Positions 14,505 to 21,942 of a stretch of 37,893 nucleotides of DNA are shown piece after piece. The stretch covers positions 1 to 37,893 of the forward strand of contig NZ_JACIXG010000050.1 in the NCBI RefSeq assembly GCF_014360585.1, written 5' to 3'. The translations under genes were made by a program, and so were the position numbers. This DNA comes from Nocardioides sp. (GTDB lineage Bacteria > Actinomycetota > Actinomycetes > Propionibacteriales > Nocardioidaceae). The notes beneath the pieces are model-generated. The model made no database searches, was not told the DNA's origin, and worked only from the letters and a program-made list of their open reading frames with translations. Position 1 is the first letter of the stretch. Each line of letters starts with the position of its first letter.

Positions 14505-15293
14505 ATGACGGTCATCGCTGTTCTCGGGCTCGGCGAGGCCGGCTCGCTCTTCGTCGCCGACCTCCTGACAGCCGGAGCCATGGTGAGGGCTTACGACCCA
14601 GCCATCGGCGCCCCACCCGGCGCGGTGCCGTGCGCGTCGGAGGCGATGGCGGTCGATGGCGCCGACCTGGTGATCAGCGTCAACTCGGCCGCCGACTCGG
14701 TCGATGCCGCGCGCAGCTCGCTGGCCGGACTGTCGACGGCCACGGTCTGGGCCGACGTCAACACCTCCTCGCCGGCGCGCAAGCGCGAGGTCGCGGCGGC
14801 GCTCCAGGGGCGCTGCCTCTTCGCCGACGTGGCACTGATGTCGACCGTCCCTGGCCTGGGCATCCGGGTGCCGATGGTCGCCTCCGGGCCGGGCGCCACC
14901 GACGCAGCGCTGCTGCTGGGCGCGGTCGGCGCGACTGTCGACGTGATCGAGGGCATCGTCGGCGACGCCGCCACCCGCAAGCTGCTCCGCTCGGTTTTCT
15001 ACAAGGGCCTGGCCGCCGCGGTCCTGGAGAGTTTGGCCGCGGCACACGCGGCCGGGCTCGAGGAGGAGACCCGGGCCGAGATCATGCGCGAGCTCGAACG
15101 TGCCTCGGCCACGACCCTGGACCGGCTCGTCGTGGGCAGCCACCGCCATGCCGTACGCCGCTCGCACGAGATGGCGGCCGCCACCGAGATGCTCGACGAC
15201 CTCGGCGTGCCCAGCCGGGTCGCCCGCGCCAGCCGCTACTGGCTCGAGGACATCGCCGAGCCGAGGCCCAAGCGGGACGAGACCCGAGGCTAG
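14505..15293 (+). CDS. NAD(P)-binding dehydrogenase, 6PGDH-like with DUF1932
   Basis: A 262-residue member of the beta-hydroxyacid dehydrogenase superfamily. The N-terminal Rossmann domain starts VLGLGEAG (residues 6-13) and continues through VISVNSAADS and DVNTSSPARK. It is followed by the DUF1932 helical domain (about 160-245), which holds the conserved lysine region VFYKGLAAAVLE. The oxidoreduction substrate is unknown. The ATG follows a GATCAGGTCCCGC leader with only a weak ribosome-binding site. The upstream 12-mer resembling the GntR operator hints at shared control with the aromatic-degradation cluster at 30 kb, where no dehydrogenase is encoded. The gene lies directly between IS3 debris and the sulfatase island. 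Confidence 0.85.
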   Translation: MTVIAVLGLGEAGSLFVADLLTAGAMVRAYDPAIGAPPGAVPCASEAMAVDGADLVISVNSAADSVDAARSSLAGLSTATVWADVNTSSPARKREVAAALQGRCLFADVALMSTVPGLGIRVPMVASGPGATDAALLLGAVGATVDVIEGIVGDAATRKLLRSVFYKGLAAAVLESLAAAHAAGLEEETRAEIMRELERASATTLDRLVVGSHRHAVRRSHEMAAATEMLDDLGVPSRVARASRYWLEDIAEPRPKRDETRG

Positions 15294-15425
15294 TCTGAGC
15301 CTGGTGCCGGCCGTCCGGCTGGAGGCCGAACGCGTAGACGATGTCGGTCGCCAGGGCCGGCTCCTGGCGGCGGTCGAAGAAGTAGCTGATGTGGCAGCCG
15401 GACCCGGGGCACGGCACACCGAGCC

Positions 15426-15773
15426 TCAGTGGACGTGCATCATCGCGACGCTCGCGGCGCTCAGCGCACCGCAGACCAGCACGGAACAGGTCAGCCCGAG
15501 GAGCATCCTGGCATCCGGCATCGCAACAGGTCGAATGGCAAGTAGCGCACGAGTGATGTGGATGTGCCTCGCGCGGGCACGCGACCAGAGAACCACTGCG
15601 AAAGTGACCCAGGCGAGGCCCAGGGCGAGCCACGCGGACCCTGCACCGGGACTAAGCGGCGGTAGCACGCGGAGCACAATGAGGTACCCCACGCCGATCG
15701 CCAGCACGGTGCGCCGCCACGCAAGCTCGGTCCGTTCGGGCTGCAGACCCGGGTCGAACAGCTGCCTATTCAT
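15426..15773 (-). CDS. DUF202 family small membrane protein (second copy)
   Basis: A 115-residue membrane protein. A soluble N-terminus with the family signature RTELAWRRTVLAIGVGYL is followed by three hydrophobic helices: about 22-40, 46-64 and 92-112. DUF202/YidH proteins have no established biochemical function. Its ATG overlaps the stop of the preceding DUF202 gene (ATGA), and it is the last gene of the sulfatase operon. Such proteins are often encoded as pairs, so a heteromeric complex is likely. Why it is joined to sulfatase genes is not clear. Confidence 0.8.
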   Translation of the reverse strand: MNRQLFDPGLQPERTELAWRRTVLAIGVGYLIVLRVLPPLSPGAGSAWLALGLAWVTFAVVLWSRARARHIHITRALLAIRPVAMPDARMLLGLTCSVLVCGALSAASVAMMHVH

Positions 15774-16132
15774 TGCAGCAGCACGCCGAGGATGACAAGC
15801 ACCCCGGTCACCATGACCGTCGCTGACAGTGCGAGACTCGTCGCGGATCCGGGTAGCGGCGCTGCCGCACGTAAGGACGACTCGGTGCGTTTCCACTCGA
15901 ACCAGGCGAGCACCGCCACGACGATCCCGGCGGCAATCAGCACGAGCGACGCGATCAACTGAAGCCCCGAATGCAGGTCCAGCCCGAGCGCCTCGAGCGC
16001 GACTCCACCTGCGATCAGCGCGAGCGCGGTGCGGTTCCATGCGAGGAAGGTGCGCTCGTTGGCGAGGCTGAACCGCGGATCGGGATCTTCGCCTCGCGCG
16101 TAGACCGAAGGCGGGAACCGCTTGCTGGTCAT
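15770..16132 (-). CDS. DUF202/YidH family membrane protein (first copy)
   Basis: A 120-residue protein with the YidH-type motif PRFSLANERTFLAWNRTALALIAGGVA (residues 19-45) and three predicted membrane helices (about 32-50, 57-77 and 100-119). Function is unknown. It is translationally coupled at both ends: ATG 16132 overlaps the FGE stop, and its own stop overlaps the next DUF202 start. The coupling to the formylglycine-generating enzyme makes a role in the same process plausible, for example in the membrane environment of sulfate or copper handling, but that is speculative. Confidence 0.82.
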   Translation of the reverse strand: MTSKRFPPSVYARGEDPDPRFSLANERTFLAWNRTALALIAGGVALEALGLDLHSGLQLIASLVLIAAGIVVAVLAWFEWKRTESSLRAAAPLPGSATSLALSATVMVTGVLVILGVLLQ

Positions 16133-17112
16133 CCGCGCGGTTCCCGTTGCTCGCTCGCCAGGCTCACCGTACGGAAGCCCGCATTGCCCATAGAGGAGTC
16201 CGGCGTGTTCTGCGAGCGCGCGGAGTTGCGGTACCGATTGCAGTAGGAGATATGGCACAGGTAGCTGCCCCCGCGCAGGACACGGGTCGACCCAGACTCC
16301 GGTCCGGTCGGATTCTGGGTAGGGGACGTCGTGTAGTACCGCGGATCGAACCAGTCGGAGCACCACTCCCAGACGTTCCCGATCGGCTGCCACAGGCCGT
16401 AGCCGTTCGGCGCGAAGGTCCGCACGGGCGCGGTCGTGAGATACCCGTCCTCGAGCGTGTTCTCGCGGGGAAAGGACCCTTGGAAGATGTTGGCGCGCCA
16501 CTCACCTTGATCGATCTCGGCGTCTCCCCACGGGTACTTCGCTCCCGGGATCCCACCGCGTGCCGCGTACTCCCACTCGGCCTCCGTCGGCAGTCGCCGG
16601 CCCGCCCATTCGCAGTACGCCATGGCGTCGTTCCAGCTGACATGCACGACCGGGTGATCGTGGAGGCCGTCGATGGACGACCCCTCGCCGCCAGGATGAC
16701 GCCAATCGGCCCCCCGTACACCCCGCCACCAGGGTGTTTGCGGCGGTGCCCCGAGGATGTCCTGGTCGGGGGCCGTCACGGCAAGGTGGAACACCGCGGA
16801 GAAGCCGAACAACTCGGCCTCGGTGCGATAACCCGTCGCGTCGACGAATGCTGCGAACGCCTCGTTCGTCACCGCCGTCGCGTCGATCGAGAACGCGTCG
16901 AGGCGAACCTCGTGCACCGGTGTCTCGCCGTCCGCCAGATTTCGGTCTCCGGAGTGGTCGCCCATCAGGAACGCCCCGGATGGCACCTCGACATGTGCCA
17001 TCGGATGGGTGGCGGTCACGGCGGCGGGCTTCCTTTCCGGTCTCGTTCCGATCTGGACGAACGCGTCGCGCGATGGCCCTCCGCATCCGCATGTGCACTG
17101 CTGGTCTGCCAT
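16129..17112 (-). CDS. Formylglycine-generating enzyme (sulfatase-modifying factor)
   Basis: A 327-residue copper-dependent oxidase that converts the cysteine of a sulfatase CxPxR motif to formylglycine, which activates the enzyme. The FGE-sulfatase fold spans about 40-320. The active-site pair is in GGSYLCHISYCNRYRNSAR, at Cys286 and Cys291, with the expected four-residue spacing. Other landmarks are WRHPGGEGSS, HPVVHVSWNDA, RLPTEAEWEYAARGG and IGNVWEWCSDW. The first ten residues (MADQQCTCGC) add a CxCxC cluster, an extension I do not expect in this family. It lies directly after a sulfatase gene, with an 11-base gap, and before two DUF202 genes. It probably serves all three sulfatases in this locus, whose motifs are all of the Cys type. 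Confidence 0.95.
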   Translation of the reverse strand: MADQQCTCGCGGPSRDAFVQIGTRPERKPAAVTATHPMAHVEVPSGAFLMGDHSGDRNLADGETPVHEVRLDAFSIDATAVTNEAFAAFVDATGYRTEAELFGFSAVFHLAVTAPDQDILGAPPQTPWWRGVRGADWRHPGGEGSSIDGLHDHPVVHVSWNDAMAYCEWAGRRLPTEAEWEYAARGGIPGAKYPWGDAEIDQGEWRANIFQGSFPRENTLEDGYLTTAPVRTFAPNGYGLWQPIGNVWEWCSDWFDPRYYTTSPTQNPTGPESGSTRVLRGGSYLCHISYCNRYRNSARSQNTPDSSMGNAGFRTVSLASEQREPRG

Positions 17113-17123
17113 GAATTCCCCGT

Positions 17124-18629
17124 TCAGCTCGTCTGGCGGATCCGCTCGGCGTACGCGCGGACGCGCGCAAAGGCCGTCTCGTCGTGCGGCCCCCACTTCG
17201 GATGGGGCGTGTCCTCGCTGCGGTAGGGCTCGTCGGCGAAGCGTTCCTGGCACTCTGCGAGCTGGCGCTCGAGTTCGGCGCGGATCGCCGCGAAGGCAGG
17301 GTCGTCTACGACGTTGTGCATCTCGCCAGGGTCGGCGTTCAGGTCGTAGAGTTCCCACTCCGGCTCGAACACCTCCTCCGAGGCGCCGGGAACGCCGAGG
17401 CCTGCGCCGTAGTAGTAGATGAGCTTGTATCCGCTCGTGCGGATCCCGTAGTGGGCCGGCGCACCGTGGATCGGATCGTCATGCTCCCAGTAGCGGTAGT
17501 ACACGACGTCGGGCCAGTCCTCGATCTGCTCCCCGCGGAGCAGTGGGCGGAAGCTGCGTCCCTGCGATGCGGGGAGCGCCTCGTCAGGGTCCAACCCGGC
17601 AATATCGAGGAAGGTCGCCGCGAAGTCCACATTCGTGATCATGCCCTCGCACCGCGATCCAGCAGTGATCTCTGCGGGCCAGCGCATGAGCATCGGCAAC
17701 TGTAGCGACTGGTCGAACATCAGTCTCTTGTCGAACCACCCGTGATCGCCGAGGAAGAATCCTTGGTCCGAGGTGTATACGACGAGCGTGTTCTCCGTCA
17801 GATCGCGCGCGTCGAGGTGGTCGAGCAGGCGTCCGACGTTGTCATCGATCGATTGCACGGTCTGCAGGTAGTCGCGCATGTAGATCTGGTACTTCCAGCT
17901 CATCCGTGCCTCGCGGTTCTCCGGACCACGCAGGTGCTCGGGCACGTCCTGCTTGAGATCGTCGGATCCCATGTCGTCGGCGAGCGTCATCCGCACGTTC
18001 CGTGCAGCTCGGCTGCGGGTCGCGTGGTCGTCGAAGAAGGTCTCTGGTTCAGGGATCGCGCCGTCGTCGTAGAGGTGCTTGTGCTTCTCGTCGGGGATCC
18101 ACGGACGGTGCGGGGCTTTGTGATGCACCAAGGCGACGAACGGCGCGCCAGCGACCTGGTCGATCCACTCGAGCGCGAGGTCGGTGACGATGTTGGTCGA
18201 GTACCCCTTCACGGTGTGGCGGCCGTTCTCGTCAATCATTTCAGGATTGATGTAGTCCCCTTGCCCAGGGAATATCTTCCACGCGTCGAACCCACGCGGC
18301 CGAGAGATGCCGTGCTCTCCGAGGTGCCACTTGCCGAACATCCCCGTCCTGTACCCGGTGCCACGGAGGGCGTCGATGAAAGTGGGAACACGGTAGTCCA
18401 TCTCGGTCCAGATCGATGCGACGCCGTTGATGTGGCTGTAGGTGCCCGTGAGGATCGTCGCACGCGACGGGCTGCAGATGGAGTTCGTGCAGTACACGGC
18501 ATCCATCCGCATGCCCTCGTCAGCGATCCGGTCGAGGTGCGGTGTGTGGTTGACCCGGCTGCCGTACGCCGATATGGCGTGGGCGGCGTGGTCGTCCGCC
18601 ATGATGAAGATGATGTTGGGGCGAGTCAT
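17124..18629 (-). CDS. Type I sulfatase (Cys type), first of three
   Basis: A formylglycine-dependent sulfatase of about 501 residues that hydrolyses a sulfate ester. The metal-site aspartates are in IIFIMADDH (D12, D13), and the modification motif is CSPSR with Cys52. Substrate and metal residues lie in GKWHLGEHG, HHKAPHRPW and YTSDQGFFLGDHGWFDKR. It is close to S1 subfamilies acting on glycan or choline-type sulfates; the exact substrate cannot be told. There is no signal peptide, so it acts in the cytoplasm. ATG 18629 overlaps the GH3-TetR stop (ATGA) and has an upstream GGGGAGG. It is cotranscribed with FGE downstream, which should modify Cys52. Confidence 0.93.
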   Translation of the reverse strand: MTRPNIIFIMADDHAAHAISAYGSRVNHTPHLDRIADEGMRMDAVYCTNSICSPSRATILTGTYSHINGVASIWTEMDYRVPTFIDALRGTGYRTGMFGKWHLGEHGISRPRGFDAWKIFPGQGDYINPEMIDENGRHTVKGYSTNIVTDLALEWIDQVAGAPFVALVHHKAPHRPWIPDEKHKHLYDDGAIPEPETFFDDHATRSRAARNVRMTLADDMGSDDLKQDVPEHLRGPENREARMSWKYQIYMRDYLQTVQSIDDNVGRLLDHLDARDLTENTLVVYTSDQGFFLGDHGWFDKRLMFDQSLQLPMLMRWPAEITAGSRCEGMITNVDFAATFLDIAGLDPDEALPASQGRSFRPLLRGEQIEDWPDVVYYRYWEHDDPIHGAPAHYGIRTSGYKLIYYYGAGLGVPGASEEVFEPEWELYDLNADPGEMHNVVDDPAFAAIRAELERQLAECQERFADEPYRSEDTPHPKWGPHDETAFARVRAYAERIRQTS

Positions 18630-21109
18630 CCCACCTCCCCGTTGTGCGGATTCTCGTTGGCGGACGGAGTGCCCGCGAGCTGGTTCCATAGCCACTCGAT
18701 CGTTCCGGGGAGATCGACGGCGTCGCGGTCGATCTCCCAAGCTGTCTGCAGCCCGTCCGAGGCGGCGACGAGGACTCGGGCGACCATCGCCGGATCGACG
18801 TCGACCCGGAAGTCTCCAACTCTCTGCCGCGCCTCGACGTCGCGCCTGACTGCGGCCAGGACGTCGCGCTCACGCTCGAGGAAGAACTCATGCGCGGGGT
18901 GCTCAGGATCAACAGCCGCGGCCTCGAGGCTGACGTACAGATGGATGAGGCCGGGAACGGTGACGTTGTGCCGCGCCGTGCGGATCGTCATCGGCTCATC
19001 GCCCGGCAGCAGGGCGAGGTCACGCCGGTCGACGATGTCGCGTTGCCGCAGCACCTCGACGAGCAGGTTCTCCTTCGTGCCGAAGTGGTGCAGCAACCCG
19101 GCCTGCGTCATGCCCGCCTCGGAAGCGATGTCGCGCAGCGACGTGGTGCTGTATCCCTTCCTTTCGATCACGGCGAGGGCGGTCTCGAGGATCATCTCCC
19201 GGCTCTCGCGTCCTTGCGCGTAGATACGCCGCCCTGCCCGCCGCGCGATCGGGGCGCTCGCCTGCCCTTCGAGAAGCAGCGGACGTACGGTGTCACCGGC
19301 GGCATCGGGGCGCGACGTCTCGATGGCTGCCATCGATCGGGGCACATCGAAGGGAAGCTTCCCCTCAGCCGGCACCTGTCCGGTGAGCACGTCGAGCAGC
19401 GCGGCGTCGGACGCGCCGAACTCCGCCACGAGTGCCGAGCAGTGAGGGATCAGCGGCTCGAGGATCGCCGGGCGGTCGAGACGTACGGCCAAGATGACGG
19501 GCGCGAGCGCGCGATATTCGCGCAGTCTGTGCTCGAATTCGGGCGAGAACTCGAGGGAACCTGCGTGGAAGCTGGCTTCCAGCATGTACGTGTCGCGCGG
19601 TTCGAACGGTGCCTTGGTGCGAACGACGATCACGTCGGCGTCGTCCGGGTTGTCTGCCGGGCGAAGGCCCGAATCAACGAGCGCTCCGGCGCTCACCTCC
19701 TCGGAGTACACGGCGAAGCCCTTGGCAAGCGGTAACGCCGGAGCGGAGCGGCGGCCCGCCGACAGCACGATCATCGATCGAGACTGCGCGCGACGGCCCG
19801 CCTTGTCGAAATCGGCCATGCCCACGATCTGCTCGGCGGTGTCCTCGTCGACGAACGGATCGTCGAACAGACCGAGTTGGAACTTCACCTCCAGCAGACG
19901 GCGTACCGAACGGTCGATCGCCGAGATGGGCACTTGCCCGGATTCGACGAGCGAGACGATGAGCTCCGGGTCGTCTTCTCCGCCCAACTGGTCGCAGCCG
20001 GCTTCGATGATGCGACGCACTCTCTCCGGCTCGGTCAGGTGCTCGACACCCCACGACCGTGGCGGCAGTGTCTTGCCGCCGATCTTCGACTCGGTCACGA
20101 GTCCCCAATCGGTGCAGATGACGCCGTCGTAGCCGAGCTCCTCTCGCAACAGGCCGGTGATGATCTGCCGGTTGAACCCGAACGCGACCTCCTCGATCCG
20201 CTCGCCGGCGTACTCGAGGCCGATCGGCACGCCGTAGCCCGGCATGATCGCCGAGACGCCGCGCTCGATCGCGCGGCGGAATGGTGCGAGGTGATACTCG
20301 AACTGCCCTCCCGGGTAGTCCTGTTCCTTGCCGTAGGGGAAGTGCGGGTCCTCGCCACCTCGCTGCGGTCCGCCTCCGGGGAAGTGCTTGGCCATGCAAG
20401 CGACCGACTCGGCCGTCACGCCCTGTCCTGCCTCGAAACCGTCGAGATAGGCGAGGCCAAGACGCGAGACGATCTCGGCGTTCTGGCCAAACGTGCTGTA
20501 CTGCCTAGGCCAGCGCGGCTCGGTCGCGACGTCGAGCGTCGGGTGCAGCGCCATGCGGATGCCGAGGGCGAGGTATTCGCGGCGCGCGATGTCGGCGAAC
20601 TCGCGCACCGCCTGCTCGTCGGCCAAAGCTCCGAGGCCGAGCGGCTCGGGCCACGCGGAGAGGTCGCCGGCAGAGAACGAGGCGCCCAAGTTCTCAGTGA
20701 ACGAATGGCGCGGGTCGGACGAGATCGTCACAGGAATGCCGTGCGGGGACTCCGCTGCGAGCAGCTGAATCTGGTTGACCCAGTGGGCCATGGCGCGCGG
20801 CGCCGGGATCTGATGGACATTGAGATGGGTGATCTGCCGATCGGCGACGAGATCGCGCGCCGACAGACTGCGCGGGGAGATCGCCCGCCCGTCAAGCTCG
20901 CCGTCGACGGTCACCGGCACGACCGTCTGGAACATCAGTCCTGCCTTCTCCCGCAGACTGAGTCGCCGGACGAGATCATCGACGCGCTCATCGATGCTGC
21001 GCCGCGGGTCCTCGTACGGGTCCATGACGCCGTTGCCGTTCAGGTCACGGTAGACGGTGCCATCGGTGTGCATCCGTGCTGTGGGGTCGGCGGGGTACGT
21101 CGTCGTCAT
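18626..21109 (-). CDS. GH3 beta-glycosidase fused to a TetR-family regulator
   Basis: One uninterrupted 827-codon frame. Residues 20-600 form a glycoside hydrolase family 3 protein: a Ca-loop-like DLNGNGVMDPYED at 22-34, KHFPGGG at 241-247, and the nucleophile Asp334 in VICTDWG. The second domain ends GKLPFDVPRSMAA near 594. From about 628 the chain continues as a TetR protein: RRIYAQGRESREMILETAL, then a helix-turn-helix TSLRDIASEAGMTQAGLLHHF (656-676) and a ligand domain to the end. The last GH3 residues, usually ending in an FGHGL-like motif, are replaced by LLLEGQASAPIARRAG. No ATG or GTG lies between the domains, and the nearest internal ATG (SMAA) lacks a ribosome-binding site, so a true fusion is likeliest. 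No signal peptide is present. A frameshift joining two genes remains possible. Confidence 0.88.
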   Translation of the reverse strand: MTTTYPADPTARMHTDGTVYRDLNGNGVMDPYEDPRRSIDERVDDLVRRLSLREKAGLMFQTVVPVTVDGELDGRAISPRSLSARDLVADRQITHLNVHQIPAPRAMAHWVNQIQLLAAESPHGIPVTISSDPRHSFTENLGASFSAGDLSAWPEPLGLGALADEQAVREFADIARREYLALGIRMALHPTLDVATEPRWPRQYSTFGQNAEIVSRLGLAYLDGFEAGQGVTAESVACMAKHFPGGGPQRGGEDPHFPYGKEQDYPGGQFEYHLAPFRRAIERGVSAIMPGYGVPIGLEYAGERIEEVAFGFNRQIITGLLREELGYDGVICTDWGLVTESKIGGKTLPPRSWGVEHLTEPERVRRIIEAGCDQLGGEDDPELIVSLVESGQVPISAIDRSVRRLLEVKFQLGLFDDPFVDEDTAEQIVGMADFDKAGRRAQSRSMIVLSAGRRSAPALPLAKGFAVYSEEVSAGALVDSGLRPADNPDDADVIVVRTKAPFEPRDTYMLEASFHAGSLEFSPEFEHRLREYRALAPVILAVRLDRPAILEPLIPHCSALVAEFGASDAALLDVLTGQVPAEGKLPFDVPRSMAAIETSRPDAAGDTVRPLLLEGQASAPIARRAGRRIYAQGRESREMILETALAVIERKGYSTTSLRDIASEAGMTQAGLLHHFGTKENLLVEVLRQRDIVDRRDLALLPGDEPMTIRTARHNVTVPGLIHLYVSLEAAAVDPEHPAHEFFLERERDVLAAVRRDVEARQRVGDFRVDVDPAMVARVLVAASDGLQTAWEIDRDAVDLPGTIEWLWNQLAGTPSANENPHNGEVG

Positions 21110-21942
21110 CTGTCTCCTCTCGTGGCCAACTGCCGGCGATGTCTGCGCCGGGCTTTCTGCTCGGCGACGTCGGAGACGGGCGCCGACATGAACAGTCTCT
21201 GCGTGTACGGGTGCTCGGGGCGCGCAGTCACCTGATCGGCCTCACCTTGTTCGACGATGTCACCCCGGTACAGCACAGTGACGCGATGGCTGATGTGGCG
21301 CACGACGCCGAGGTCATGCGAGACGAACAGATAGGCAGCGCCCGTGGACTCCTGTAGTTCGATGAGCAGCTCGAGAACGCGGGCCTGCGTCGTGAGGTCG
21401 AGCGCGGAGACGGGCTCATCGCAGATGATCAGCCGCGGCCCCAACGCGACCGCCCTGGCGATCGCCACGCGCTGGCGCTGCCCGCCCGAGAATTCGCGCG
21501 GCAAGCGTGACGAGGCGTCGGCGGGTAGATGAACCCGATCGAGCAGGTCGCGAACGCGGGCGTAGGCATCGCGCCGCGTCCACCCCTGGATGAGCAACGG
21601 CTCGGCAAGGATGTCCCCGACTGTCATCGAGGGATTGAGGGACGTGTAGGGATCCTGGAACACCACCTGGATATCGCGCGCCAGTCCGCGGCGTTCGCGC
21701 GTGGAGACGTGTGTGATGTCGCGTCCATCGAACTCGATGCGCCCACCAGTGATCGGGGCGAGGCCTAGGACGGCGCGGCCGATCGTCGTCTTTCCGGATC
21801 CCGATTCACCGACGAGTCCGACCGTCTCGCCGGGGCGGATGGCGAGGCTCACGCCGTTGATCGCCTGGAACTTCCGGCCGCCTCGTCCCTTGTAGGTGAC
21901 CTCGAGGTCCTCGACCTTCAGCAGCGACGCAGGCGCGGTCAT
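21106..21942 (-). CDS. ABC transporter ATP-binding protein (DppF/OppF type)
   Basis: A 278-residue ATPase of the peptide/nickel family. Walker A GESGSGKTT is at 45-53, with the signature FSGGQRQRVAIARAV and Walker B LIICDEPVSALD. The C-terminal oligopeptide-transporter motif (HPYTQRLFMS) is followed by a basic tail. ATG 21942 overlaps the stop of the DppC-DppD fusion gene, and its own stop overlaps the GH3-TetR start. It pairs with the ATPase half of that fusion to make the heterodimeric motor. The family imports not only peptides but also oligosaccharides; given the neighbours, a sulfated glycoside is a reasonable cargo. Confidence 0.92.
   Translation of the reverse strand: MTAPASLLKVEDLEVTYKGRGGRKFQAINGVSLAIRPGETVGLVGESGSGKTTIGRAVLGLAPITGGRIEFDGRDITHVSTRERRGLARDIQVVFQDPYTSLNPSMTVGDILAEPLLIQGWTRRDAYARVRDLLDRVHLPADASSRLPREFSGGQRQRVAIARAVALGPRLIICDEPVSALDLTTQARVLELLIELQESTGAAYLFVSHDLGVVRHISHRVTVLYRGDIVEQGEADQVTARPEHPYTQRLFMSAPVSDVAEQKARRRHRRQLATRGDR

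Noticed and set aside
15306..15319. Inverted repeat GCCGG-N4-CCGGC after the DUF1932 gene
   Set aside because: A five-base GC stem is common by chance in such GC-rich DNA and is too weak to call a terminator.
15298..15430. Minus-strand coding-like stretch (GSGCHISYFFDRRQEPALA)
   Set aside because: GC3 bias is good and it could be a gene remnant at the island edge, but there is no start, no stop before the antisense of the next gene, and no family I recognise. The CHISY match to the FGE active site is not supported by flanking residues.
18626..19290. TetR as a separate gene inside the GH3 frame
   Set aside because: No ATG or GTG with a ribosome-binding site occurs near the TetR start, so a single fused product is the better reading, though an internal start at the SMAA ATG cannot be excluded.
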